Below, piece after piece: positions 15,584 through 23,821 of a stretch of DNA of 32,530 nucleotides (within the stretch, counting starts at the first letter, position 1; every line of letters begins with the position of its first letter). The position numbers and the translations under genes are program-made. The DNA is from Nitrospirae bacterium MYbin6 (GTDB lineage Bacteria; Nitrospirota; Thermodesulfovibrionia; Thermodesulfovibrionales; Magnetobacteriaceae), in NCBI GenBank assembly GCA_002753305.1, contig PEAC01000025.1, positions 1 to 32,530 on the forward strand. Direction: 5' to 3'. The notes below the pieces were generated by a model. That model saw only the letters and a list, made by a program, of their open reading frames with translations. It was not told the origin of the DNA and did no database searches.

Positions 15584-17125
15584 CTAAAGAGATATGTCAG
15601 ATGGTGGCAGCGGGAGTTCCCGTGAGCGAATCCACTGAAGCACCCGTGTAATGTCCAAATCCATGCGTCTGTCTTCGATGACCATAGGGATATAATGGCG
15701 GACGAATGAGTGAATGGTGCGGCTTGCGTCTGTGCATTTATCAAGGCCACTTAAGTCCATTGCCTGAAGGGCGCAAAGGAGGCCAATGGCGAGGGTCTTT
15801 TCTGTAAGGTCAATAATGCGAATGGCGTCACGGGCGGCAATCGTGCCCATACTTACTTTGTCCTGGTTGTGGCTTTCTGTCGAACGTGAAAATGACGAAG
15901 CTGGCATGGTGTTACGAAGGGCCTCTGCGGTGAGGGCAGATGCGGTAATCTGCATGGCCTTAAAGCCGTGATGTGCCTGTCCGTCAGAGAGTTCCGGGGC
16001 GCAGAGGTTATCAGGGAGGCCGTATTCGCTGTTGGAGTTTAAAAGAAGCATAAGCTGCCGGTCACAAAGATCTGAAATAGAGGCCGTAGCGGTCTTAAGC
16101 ATATCCATGGCAAGGGCAACATGGCCGCCGTAGAAATTCCCGCCGTTTAAGATAACGCCCTCATCAGGGAATATAAGCGGATTATCATTAACAGAGTTAA
16201 GCTCAGTTTCAAGGACATTACAAATCCACGAGAGGCCGTCAAGCAGGGCGCCGATGACGTGCGGGGCGCAGCGCAGAGAGTATCTGTCCTGGAGGCAACG
16301 TGCGGAGCCGTTTTCCCTGCCGTCGATAAACTTCAGGTGTCCGCGAATCCACGCGGCTGCGGCTGCGGAGCCTTTATGGGGCTTTAATGCGAAAATACGG
16401 CTGTCCATGTGTGAGTGGTTGGCGCCGAGGGCGTCTATGGCGATGGCGGTAATGGCCGCGGCAAGGCGGGCGATGTATTGGGCGCGTCCGTAAGCCAGAG
16501 CGGCAATCCCTGTCATTATAGCCGTGGAGTTCATAATGGCGAGGCCTTCCTTGGGGCGCAGGACGAGGGGTTTAATCCCGGCCTGTTCAAATGCCTCATC
16601 GGCAGGCATAATCGTGTCCAAAAACCATACCTCGCGCTGTCCCATCAGAGTGGCGGCGATATATGAAAGAGGTGTGAGGTCGCCACTTGCCCCAACGGAG
16701 CCTTCGCAGGGGATACACGGGGTAATATTCTTATTAATCATGGTGGTGATCTGCTCAAGGACGGCCTTTCTCACGCCGGAGTATCCGCGGCAGAGGCTGT
16801 TGACGGTAATGGCCATTGCGGCCCTGACCTCAGAGACACTGAGGAATTCCCCCGTGCCGCAGCCGTGAAAGTTGACGAGATTAAGAGGAAGGCGATGCGT
16901 AAGCTCGTGGGGGACGGTGGTCTTCCAATCTGCTCCGTAGCCGCTTGTAACACCATAGATAAGGTCGCCCATGGAGAGCCTGACCCCAAGAAATTCGGAG
17001 GACCTGTCGATACGCAAGTTAAAGTCGTGTGAGTCGTCAAGAGAGACGCTGAGTTTACCCAACGCGACATCTTCCACATCAGACAAACCCAAAGGGCCAC
17101 GTCCAATAACCAGCCGTTTATCCAT
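15584..17125 (-). CDS. Aromatic amino acid ammonia-lyase (histidine/phenylalanine/tyrosine type)
   Basis: A 513-residue cytoplasmic enzyme of the MIO family. The cofactor-forming Ala-Ser-Gly lies in GSVGASGDLTPLS (residues 146-148), the catalytic Tyr loop is IYGVTSGYG, and NSVNDNPLIF, YSLRCAPHVIGA and NQDKVSMGTIAAR follow. It converts an aromatic amino acid to its unsaturated acid plus ammonia. The two selectivity residues read Phe86-His87 (NLVNFHGCGTG), unlike Ser-His of histidine, His-Leu of tyrosine or Phe-Leu of phenylalanine lyases, so the substrate cannot be named. No other hut gene is present, which argues against histidine catabolism. ATG 17125 is chosen; a TTG at 17143 is possible. 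Confidence 0.88.
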   Translation of the reverse strand: MDKRLVIGRGPLGLSDVEDVALGKLSVSLDDSHDFNLRIDRSSEFLGVRLSMGDLIYGVTSGYGADWKTTVPHELTHRLPLNLVNFHGCGTGEFLSVSEVRAAMAITVNSLCRGYSGVRKAVLEQITTMINKNITPCIPCEGSVGASGDLTPLSYIAATLMGQREVWFLDTIMPADEAFEQAGIKPLVLRPKEGLAIMNSTAIMTGIAALAYGRAQYIARLAAAITAIAIDALGANHSHMDSRIFALKPHKGSAAAAAWIRGHLKFIDGRENGSARCLQDRYSLRCAPHVIGALLDGLSWICNVLETELNSVNDNPLIFPDEGVILNGGNFYGGHVALAMDMLKTATASISDLCDRQLMLLLNSNSEYGLPDNLCAPELSDGQAHHGFKAMQITASALTAEALRNTMPASSFSRSTESHNQDKVSMGTIAARDAIRIIDLTEKTLAIGLLCALQAMDLSGLDKCTDASRTIHSFVRHYIPMVIEDRRMDLDITRVLQWIRSRELPLPPSDISL

Positions 17126-17129
17126 TGTC

Positions 17130-17135
17130 AGTATA
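17130..17135 (-). promoter_or_regulatory. -10 box of the ammonia-lyase / antiporter pair
   Basis: TATACT on the minus strand (17135-17130) lies four bases before ATG 17125. No Shine-Dalgarno sequence and no convincing -35 are seen. A leaderless start is suggested. Confidence 0.35.
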
Positions 17136-17219
17136 TACCGCAAGTACGTTCAAGGTTGAGTATAATATAACAATATGTTAAACAAGGTAAAGGGGGAGGC
17201 CGGGAAATCGGTTCAGTGT

Positions 17220-18548
17220 TTATCTGAACTCGGCAAGTTCTTTTAACAGTACACGCTCACCCATCGCCTCCTTTGCCTCTCCGACCGTGTAAAACGAACC
17301 GGTTATGACGATAAGGCTGCCTGTGCGATAGAGCAGAGCGGCCATTTTTATTGCCTCGCCTATTGACGGGGCCGTGTGGAGGGCCGTTGAGGGGTTGACT
17401 TGCAGTTTTTCTGCCATGAACAGGAGATTTTCAGGCCTCTGCGCCCTTTCATAGGACGGGGCGCTGAGAATCAACGTGTCGGCTGCCGGGATGAGTGCCC
17501 GAAGCATCCCCGCGTTGTCCTTGTCCGCCATTGTGCCGATTATCATGATAATATTCGAGAACGATTGCTTTAAATATACGCCATGAAGCGTCTGCGAAAG
17601 CGCCGTGGCCGCGGCTGGATTATGCGCGCCGTCAAGCAGCACATCCATCCCCGCGTGTTTAATCAGCTCACACCTGCCGGGCCACTTTATGCCGCTTAGG
17701 GCTGGCCTTATGACGGTTATATCGTTAAACAATAATTCAGCTGTTCGCACGGCACATGCCGCGTTTTCAACCTGGTGGGCGACGGTAAACGGGATTTTGA
17801 GATTCTCAAGTTCACTGTCCCCGGAATAGTTAAACGCCGTCCCTGTGATGTCAGTTCTTATTGTGGTTGCACTAAAGTCTGCCCCGAACGCCGATAAGTG
17901 CGCATCCAGCTCTGCGGCCCGTTGTCTTAGAATCGCAAGCGCCTCAGGCGACTGTGAGGTTGTTATAACCGGTGTGCCATTTTTGATTATCCCGGCCTTC
18001 TCTACAGCTATCTCCTCTATTGTGCTGCCCAGGAATTCCATGTGGTCCATGTTGATATTGGTTATTACCGCGGCCTCCGGCATTAGAATATTCGTCGCGT
18101 CAAAACGCCCGCCCATGCCGGTCTCGATGACGGCCCAATCGACGTTTTGCCTCTTGAAATATAAAAATGCCATTGCCGTTACGAACTCAAAAAACGTCGG
18201 GCTGAGGCCGTCAATACCGTTGATGGTATGATTTATCTCTTCAGTCAGGGTTACGACATCCTCCGGCAGAATCTCCGTGCCATTTATCTTGATGCGCTCC
18301 GTGAATCTGACCATATGGGGCGATGTGAAAAGTCCGGTTTTATAGCCCTTCGCCATTAAAATCTCCTGGAGCATTGCGCACGTGGAACCCTTGCCGTTGG
18401 TGCCGGCAACGTGGATTGTCTTATATGCGGTTTGCGGAGCGCCAAGCAGATTTGTTATGTGGGTAATGTTAGAGAGGCCGAGTTTTATCCCGAATTTTTG
18501 CAGGCCATAGAGGTATGAAACCGCGCTTTCATACCTGTCGTCAGGCAT
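17220..18548 (-). CDS. folC: Folylpolyglutamate synthase / dihydrofolate synthase
   Basis: A 442-residue Mur-ligase-family enzyme that adds glutamate to dihydropteroate and folates. The ATP-binding loop is AGTNGKGST near residue 50, followed by FTSPHMVRFTERI, the omega-loop ETGMGGRFDATN, NINMDHMEFLG and DGAHNPAAA. The start ATG overlaps the end of accD by eight bases. Third gene of trpA-accD-folC; the accD-folC order is very common. The stop codon sits in a small dyad (17211-17229) that lacks a T-run. Confidence 0.96.
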   Translation of the reverse strand: MPDDRYESAVSYLYGLQKFGIKLGLSNITHITNLLGAPQTAYKTIHVAGTNGKGSTCAMLQEILMAKGYKTGLFTSPHMVRFTERIKINGTEILPEDVVTLTEEINHTINGIDGLSPTFFEFVTAMAFLYFKRQNVDWAVIETGMGGRFDATNILMPEAAVITNINMDHMEFLGSTIEEIAVEKAGIIKNGTPVITTSQSPEALAILRQRAAELDAHLSAFGADFSATTIRTDITGTAFNYSGDSELENLKIPFTVAHQVENAACAVRTAELLFNDITVIRPALSGIKWPGRCELIKHAGMDVLLDGAHNPAAATALSQTLHGVYLKQSFSNIIMIIGTMADKDNAGMLRALIPAADTLILSAPSYERAQRPENLLFMAEKLQVNPSTALHTAPSIGEAIKMAALLYRTGSLIVITGSFYTVGEAKEAMGERVLLKELAEFR

Positions 18549-19404
18549 TTCTGGGGTTATTCCTTAACATCCTGATGAGCCTCGCGATTGCGCCCTTCAG
18601 GTCCTTCCTGTTGACAACCATATCGATAAGGCCCTTTTTGAGGAGGAATTCGGCCTGTTGAAAGTCCTCGGGGAGCTGCTGGTTTATGGTCTGCTGGATT
18701 ACGCGCGCCCCGGCGAATCCTATCAGGCTCTTTGGTTCGGCAATGATGATATCGCCAAGCATGGCAAAACTGGCGCTGACGCCGCCAAACGTGGGGTCTG
18801 TGAGGATGGTAATATATGGAAGCGGGTGCTTTTTCAGGCGGCCTATTGAGGCGGAGACCTTTGCCATCTGCATCAGGGAAAAGATTCCCTCCTGCATACG
18901 CGCCCCTCCAGACGATGTAAACACAATGAGAGGCATGAGCTGCTCAATGGCTGCCTCCGCCGCCCTCACCATTTTCTCCCCAACGGCGCTGCCCATTGAC
19001 CCCCCCATGAAGGAGAATTCCATCACAGCAACCACGGCAGGGTTTTTATTAATCGCCGCCGTCCCGGCTATGACGGCGTCCTTGAGGCCGGCCTTAGACT
19101 GGTTTGATTTGACGCGTTCCTTATATGATACGGTATCGGTAAATTCAAGCGGGTCGCACGACTGAAGCTCGGCGTCGAGTTCGGCAAAACTGCCGCTGTC
19201 TACAGTTAGACTGATACGTTCTTTAACGCCGATGCGGCTGTGGTAGTTGCATTTTGGGCAGACCTTGAGGTTTTTCTCGAACTCTTTTTTGTAGACAATT
19301 TCCTTGCAGTCAGAGCACTTGACCCAAAGGCCTTCGGGGATTTTTACCTTTTTCGACGGGTCGCTGCCGGTGGCGATTTCTTTTGTCTTTTTAAACCAGG
19401 CCAT
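18541..19404 (-). CDS. accD: Acetyl-CoA carboxylase carboxyltransferase subunit beta
   Basis: A 287-residue protein making malonyl-CoA for fatty acid synthesis together with AccA. The N-terminal zinc ribbon has Cys30, Cys33, Cys49 and Cys52 (CSDC and CPKC). The crotonase-fold part holds MGGSMGSAVGEKM, TSSGGARMQEG, DPTFGGVSASFAMLGD and GFAGARVIQQT. It lies 12 bases downstream of trpA. Complete and typical in length. Confidence 0.97.
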   Translation of the reverse strand: MAWFKKTKEIATGSDPSKKVKIPEGLWVKCSDCKEIVYKKEFEKNLKVCPKCNYHSRIGVKERISLTVDSGSFAELDAELQSCDPLEFTDTVSYKERVKSNQSKAGLKDAVIAGTAAINKNPAVVAVMEFSFMGGSMGSAVGEKMVRAAEAAIEQLMPLIVFTSSGGARMQEGIFSLMQMAKVSASIGRLKKHPLPYITILTDPTFGGVSASFAMLGDIIIAEPKSLIGFAGARVIQQTINQQLPEDFQQAEFLLKKGLIDMVVNRKDLKGAIARLIRMLRNNPRNA

Positions 19405-19416
19405 ATATATGTGGCT

Positions 19417-20196
19417 CTAAATTGCCGCCCTGAGGGATTTTACGAGTTTAGTGAATGTGCTGTGCCCGTCTGCGATGGCCTTGACGATAGCGCTGCCGAC
19501 GATGACGCCGTCTGCGACTGCGGCCACTGCGGCGGCCTCCTCTGCGGTCTTTACACCAAAACCAACTGCCACGGGTTTATGGGATTTCGCGCGAATCTTT
19601 TCAATCTGTGCCCGAAGCAGGTCATCAACGGCGATATTTGCCCCCGTGATGCCTGTTAACGACACGTAATAGATAAACCCCCTCGATTCTCTGGCAACGA
19701 GGCCGATTCTCTTGTCTGTGGATGTAGGGGCAAGGAGGAATATAGTATCCGGGCCATTTTTATGGCATGAGGAAATAAAATCCGTCTCTTCATCTGGCGG
19801 TAAATCAGGAATTATAATGCCATCAACGCTGTTGGTGAAGGCGGCCCCGATGAAATCGTCAAGTCCGAACTTCATTACGGGATTGAAATAAGTCATAAGG
19901 ACGATGGGGATTGGGGATTTTTTCCTGATAGTGCTAACGGTATCAAGCACCTTTCGAAGCGTAACGCCCCTCTCAATAGCGCTCATAGCGGCGCGTTGAA
20001 TAGTGGGGCCATCGGCAACGGGGTCAGAAAACGGCACGCCAAGCTCGACGATGTCCACCCCGATGTCCTCAAGCTCCAGGACAAGGTCAACGGTTGCGGC
20101 AAGGGACGGCTCCCCGGCCATGATATAAGGGATAAAAGCCTTCCTGCCTTGCCCCTTAAGGGACATGAATCTTTCGGTAATAGCAGAGTGTCTCAT
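19417..20196 (-). CDS. trpA: Tryptophan synthase alpha subunit
   Basis: A 259-residue TIM-barrel enzyme that cleaves indole-3-glycerol phosphate. The catalytic Glu is in VDIVELGVPFSDPVADGP, and the Asp lies in that same segment. Loop residues PDLPPDE and GFGVKT are present. The partner gene trpB, which usually comes just upstream, is not in this window; the upstream neighbour is the CHAT gene. A GGAGG lies 13 bases before the ATG, rather far. Confidence 0.97.
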   Translation of the reverse strand: MRHSAITERFMSLKGQGRKAFIPYIMAGEPSLAATVDLVLELEDIGVDIVELGVPFSDPVADGPTIQRAAMSAIERGVTLRKVLDTVSTIRKKSPIPIVLMTYFNPVMKFGLDDFIGAAFTNSVDGIIIPDLPPDEETDFISSCHKNGPDTIFLLAPTSTDKRIGLVARESRGFIYYVSLTGITGANIAVDDLLRAQIEKIRAKSHKPVAVGFGVKTAEEAAAVAAVADGVIVGSAIVKAIADGHSTFTKLVKSLRAAI

Positions 20197-20252
20197 AAAA
20201 TATAAGGGTCCTCCGGGTCAATCCGAGTACTGTCCAGTGCCATCGGCTAACT

Positions 20253-20261
20253 ATTATAGCA
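20253..20261 (-). promoter_or_regulatory. Extended -10 promoter of trpA-accD-folC
   Basis: On the minus strand TGC immediately precedes TATAAT (20258-20253). No matching -35 is seen, as is usual with extended -10 promoters. The leader would be about 50 bases and includes the GGAGG site. Confidence 0.5.
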
Positions 20262-20407
20262 TTATTTCAACGATATGTGGGGGAGTTTTTTGTGAGGTGC
20301 GCTGGGGCAGGGGCAGCGGTTGAGGGAATCGTCTGCAAGTCCTGAAGTGAATCAACACCGCCGCCTATGTTTGTCATGGTAAGATCTCGTAGGGACTTAT
20401 ATGCCGA

Positions 20408-20512
20408 TTAAGAATTTAGACAGCTTTGCTCTAAATTTATGAGTCCTTCTTTTAAATATTTTGTCTCATGATGATCTTCGCCATAGACCGCAGAATAAAT
20501 ATCATACGCTTT
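20408..20512 (-). other. Out-of-frame C-terminal tail of the CHAT-TPR protein
   Basis: Past a run of eight A (minus strand, plus positions 20510-20517), the frame one base forward reads AYDIYSAVYGEDHHETKYLKEG and then LINLEQSCLNS to a TAA at 20410-20408. This is a typical end for a kinesin-light-chain type TPR protein and completes the fifth repeat, which the main frame breaks off. Removing one A from the run would fuse it to the main frame. Mutation, sequencing error and polymerase slippage on A8 are all possible. Confidence 0.7.
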
Positions 20513-23444
20513 TTTTTAAACAATTAACTGCATTTTGGGGTTGACCGAGATCAGACCATACATGCCCTATGTTGATATAACTTATTGCAACATCAGGATG
20601 TTTATCACCGTATGATGACAAAACGATGGTAAGTGACTTTCCATAGTATTCTATCGCCTTTTGGGGTTGACCAAGGTCATACCATGCACGCCCTATGTTG
20701 TTATAACATCTTGAAACATAAAGATGTCTGTCACAGTATGAAGCCAAAAAGATGCAAAGAGCTTTTTCAAGATATTCAATCGACTTTGCGGGTTCGCCAA
20801 GATCTCTCCATGCAGAGCCTATGTTGTTATACCTTATTGCAATATTAGGATGTTTATCACCTAATAAAGCCAAATCAATAACAAGGGCCTTTTCTTGATA
20901 TGCAATCGCCTTTTGGTATTGATCAAGACTATTCCATGCCTCTCCAATGTTGCTATAACTTGTTGCAACAAAAGGATGTTTATCTCCGAATAACGCCATA
21001 TAGATGGCAAGGGACTGTTCATAGTATTCAATAGCCTTTTGGGGTTCGCCAAATATTAAAAAAGATCTGCCGAGTTCATGAATTAATGTAGCGACATATT
21101 CATCTTTTTCTATTATAGCTTCCTTAATCATATCATCGGTTATTCTATCTGCAGCCATCTTCTGCAAAAGTAATTTATCGCGATATAACAATAGTTTATC
21201 CAACCTATGACCAAGTGCAATGGCGTATTTACATGCGCCTCTTATGTTATCATACTCAAGGGCATGGTGGACTGCTTCTTGCAGGTGGTTGTATTCAGTT
21301 GGTTTTTTGTTGTTTATAAATTCAACAAGAATATCATCAAACCATTTGAACGCTATTTTATGGATTCGTTTTTTCTCGTTGACATCAAGCTTGTCCCACT
21401 GCCTTTGTCTTATTACCGGTGTTACCCAATAATGGTCGACTGTCCCCAGTGTCTCTTGCTCGATGAGTGTGAGGTTGACGCCCGTTATTAGAAACTTTGT
21501 ATCGCCAAAGGCTTTAAATGCGTCTGCCGTTACCGGTATCCTGAATACCGATGAACGCTGTAGGAATTCCTTAAAATCCTTGCCAGCCGTATCTGCTATA
21601 ACATCAGCTAAATGGTCCTGGATAAAATCTTCTTTTCTGCCTTTTATCGCAGCCTCTAATTTAACAAGGTCGTACTTGCCCTCTTCTTTGGCAATTATTT
21701 CAAACCACTCAAGGAGGCGTGGATTGCCGCCACCATATTTTATGTACAGCGGTTTGTGTTTGCTGTTGGAAATATATTTTAATTCTACAATCTTCTTGTT
21801 TAAATCGGCACCTTTAAAGGCCATCATGGGAATATCCGCAAGTTTTATCGAAGGCAGGTCGCCTCCACCGTCGTCTAACTTAAAGGGATACCGGCTCGTA
21901 ATTAATAGATTCGTTTTATGTCTTGCCCAGTCCAATGCCTCAAGGAATGGCCTTACCGCCTCAAGCGGCTCAGGCATTAGAACATGGTCGTCGCCGACAC
22001 GCCTTAGATTCTGTTCAAAATCATCGAAGTAAATCAGAACCGGCTTTTCTATAAATGCGCCCCTGAATAACCCTTTTATTTTAGCTTCATAGGTTTTGTC
22101 CGATGACAAAAGTTTAGTTGCCGATTCAATGCCCTCCCTGTCGAAAAGATCATATAAGCGTTTTATCATATCGGGTTGCTTAATTTCCCCGTGTACTACA
22201 AATGGTATTTTTCTGTCTTTAAAGCGCTCTATCAACTTTCCCGCGAGACAGCTTTTCCCGTTCCCACCCGTACCGTGGATTACCGCCCCGTATTTGCCGT
22301 CTGTTCCATTAATTGCCCTGATGCCACGTTGAAGTTCCCTCCTTCTGCCGATAAAACCTTCTCTTATAACCCTGACCTGCGTCCCTTCAAGATAGTCGTA
22401 TGTGATTGCCCTGTCCGTGTGATATTTAACCGGCTGCCCCTCAGTTATGATGGCCTTAAGCGGCTCTCCGTTCGTAAATACCCTCAATAACGGCCATGTC
22501 TGGTATTCTGAAGCCTCAATTGATTTCTTTGCCTTCTGAATCGCCTTTGACATCCCATCCCCGATAGATAGCGAATGATAGAGTTCGGTTGCAAATGCCG
22601 CAGCACCGCTGTCCGATACAGATAATCCCCAACCAAGCGCCACAGGAATTCCCTCCTTTACCATTTGACAGGCAAACGATTCACCAGCGCTGGCGTTGGC
22701 TTTGCCGGTATAACATCCCGACAGGAACAGCATCTTCGGTGGTTTGTCCTTAATATTAGCCCACAAAACCTTCGGGGTTATTCTTTCTAACAGGCCGGTC
22801 TCATCCTCCATGTAAAATACCGGGCCATTTTTATCATCATAATTCGCATGTCCTATAATGTGCAGGATATCGCACCCGCCATTGTCAATCAACGTATCTT
22901 TAAGGCCGATAACGCCTCCTGAATCTTCAAATCTTATATCCAGCGCGTATTTCTCCGTTGCTTTAATAATGAGCTGTTCTTCATCTTCAAAACTCAAGAC
23001 CGACTCCGGCGGCAAATCTGTTGGCGAACACGCCATAAAAATCATCTTTAGTGGCCGATTCTCCGGTTCGATGGGCTTTTCCCAGCCATTTTCATTCACC
23101 ATTCGCACTAACAGCCGCGTCTCATTGAGAAATAGAAATCCCGCATCATCGCGCATAAGCTCAAACGGCAGATGGGTCAATTCCGGGCCGACATCGAGAT
23201 AAACGTACAGATTCTTACTCTCACTTACCGCAGCTTTTTTGATTTTATTGAGTTGTCCACCACTTCCATTTATGAAATCATATAACTTCTTACCAATCTC
23301 AACTCCTTCATCTCTTTCACTATTCCACAACACCAGATTCGCCTTTTTGATAATCACCTGGAGCTTGGCCTCTTTGATATCATGTGATTTAACGCCGTCA
23401 TACAAGACATCGCGGCAACCAGAGCTGTCAAGCCTTGCCGGCAA
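20502..23444 (-). CDS. CHAT protease - STAND-type NTPase - TPR protein (NLR-like)
   Basis: A 980-residue protein with three parts. Residues 1-330 form a CHAT (caspase-like) domain with catalytic His199 (HIIGHANYD) and Cys244 (LFLSGCYTG). Residues 360-700 form a STAND-like NTPase: Walker A GTGGNGKS (391-398), Walker B LIYFDDFE (470-477), LLITSRYP (513-520) and GGGNPRLLEW (571-580), then a winged-helix-like part. From 780 there are five 42-residue TPRs of kinesin-light-chain type (AIEYYEQSLAIYxxLFGDKHP). This effector-switch-sensor order is that of NLR-like defence or signalling proteins. The frame opens with TTG 23444, but the natural start is probably ATG 23478 in another frame. The last TPR is also broken by a frame change. 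Confidence 0.9.
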   Translation of the reverse strand: MPARLDSSGCRDVLYDGVKSHDIKEAKLQVIIKKANLVLWNSERDEGVEIGKKLYDFINGSGGQLNKIKKAAVSESKNLYVYLDVGPELTHLPFELMRDDAGFLFLNETRLLVRMVNENGWEKPIEPENRPLKMIFMACSPTDLPPESVLSFEDEEQLIIKATEKYALDIRFEDSGGVIGLKDTLIDNGGCDILHIIGHANYDDKNGPVFYMEDETGLLERITPKVLWANIKDKPPKMLFLSGCYTGKANASAGESFACQMVKEGIPVALGWGLSVSDSGAAAFATELYHSLSIGDGMSKAIQKAKKSIEASEYQTWPLLRVFTNGEPLKAIITEGQPVKYHTDRAITYDYLEGTQVRVIREGFIGRRRELQRGIRAINGTDGKYGAVIHGTGGNGKSCLAGKLIERFKDRKIPFVVHGEIKQPDMIKRLYDLFDREGIESATKLLSSDKTYEAKIKGLFRGAFIEKPVLIYFDDFEQNLRRVGDDHVLMPEPLEAVRPFLEALDWARHKTNLLITSRYPFKLDDGGGDLPSIKLADIPMMAFKGADLNKKIVELKYISNSKHKPLYIKYGGGNPRLLEWFEIIAKEEGKYDLVKLEAAIKGRKEDFIQDHLADVIADTAGKDFKEFLQRSSVFRIPVTADAFKAFGDTKFLITGVNLTLIEQETLGTVDHYWVTPVIRQRQWDKLDVNEKKRIHKIAFKWFDDILVEFINNKKPTEYNHLQEAVHHALEYDNIRGACKYAIALGHRLDKLLLYRDKLLLQKMAADRITDDMIKEAIIEKDEYVATLIHELGRSFLIFGEPQKAIEYYEQSLAIYMALFGDKHPFVATSYSNIGEAWNSLDQYQKAIAYQEKALVIDLALLGDKHPNIAIRYNNIGSAWRDLGEPAKSIEYLEKALCIFLASYCDRHLYVSRCYNNIGRAWYDLGQPQKAIEYYGKSLTIVLSSYGDKHPDVAISYINIGHVWSDLGQPQNAVNCLKKSV

Positions 23445-23478
23445 TCTTTATCTTTACACGTTTATCGTTATCCGGCAT
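23428..23478 (-). other. Probable original N-terminus of the CHAT gene, out of frame
   Basis: ATG 23478 has a GGAG five bases upstream and lies downstream of a strong promoter. It opens M-P-D-N-D-K-R-V-K-I-K-I-A-G-K-A and stops at TGA 23430-23428. The main CHAT frame is one base forward, with a stop just before its TTG at 23444. Skipping one base near the GG of AAGG would join IKIAGK directly to LDSSGCRDVLYDGV. The ribosome-bound start is therefore probably this one, with a one-base frame break. Confidence 0.6.
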
Positions 23479-23548
23479 ATGCACTCCGGTTGATTGGATA
23501 GTTGATAATATTCACGCTTAAAATGATTCAACGAATTTGTTTAGTGAA

Positions 23549-23577
23549 AGTATAACAGATTTGTGATAATTTTGCAA
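23549..23577 (-). promoter_or_regulatory. Sigma-70 promoter of the CHAT gene
   Basis: On the minus strand TTGCAA (23577-23572) and TATACT (23554-23549) are separated by 17 bases. Transcription would start near 23542 and give a leader of about 65 bases before ATG 23478. Confidence 0.7.
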
Positions 23578-23586
23578 GTTAAAATA

Positions 23587-23781
23587 TCACGCCAACGGCA
23601 GAAGAGGCGTATTTGGGTTCATCGTATAATTATTTCTCAGGGCAAATGCACAAGACACCAACACATACCGGAGGAATTCCCTGAAATCCGTACCGGCCAA
23701 CCAGTTTATAACGTTGGCTAAATGCCAATGGATAAAATCATCTTCTCTGGCTTTTATTGCGGCCTCAAGTTTGACATTGCC
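23587..23781 (-). pseudogene. Decayed fragment of a second CHAT-NTPase-TPR gene
   Basis: The minus-strand frame VKLEAAIKAREDDFIHWHLANVI.. then GTDFREFL matches residues 595-628 of the neighbouring CHAT protein (VKLEAAIKGRKEDFIQDHLADVI.. then GKDFKEFL). The DNA aligns without gaps over about 105 bases at about three quarters identity by eye. Homology stops at about 23779 on the 5' side, and after FLRY it becomes unrelated up to TGA at 23589-23587. It is a remnant of a paralogue, now upstream DNA for both flanking genes. Confidence 0.75.
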
Positions 23782-23806
23782 AGAGAATTATGCTGCCTTA
23801 AAATGT

Positions 23807-23812
23807 TATACT
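23807..23812 (+). promoter_or_regulatory. -10 box of the radical SAM operon
   Basis: TATACT lies nine bases before ATG 23822, so the leader would be two or three bases at most. There is no Shine-Dalgarno sequence. A TTGACA at 23771-23776 is too far away (30 bases) to serve as a standard -35. Confidence 0.4.
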
Positions 23813-23821
23813 ACCCGTGCT

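Noticed and set aside
17211..17229. Terminator at the end of folC
   Set aside because: The GTTCAG/CTGAAC dyad overlaps the stop codon but is only 6 bp and is not followed by a T-run.
23428..23444. Programmed prfB-like +1 frameshift in the CHAT gene
   Set aside because: Only the TGA-C stop context matches; the slip codon CTT and the spaced Shine-Dalgarno are absent, so a simple extra base is more likely.
23714..23821. 36-residue N-terminal extension of the radical SAM protein
   Set aside because: It is the reverse complement of the CHAT paralogue remnant; the protein resembles its family only from MKKVLLISVN at 23822.
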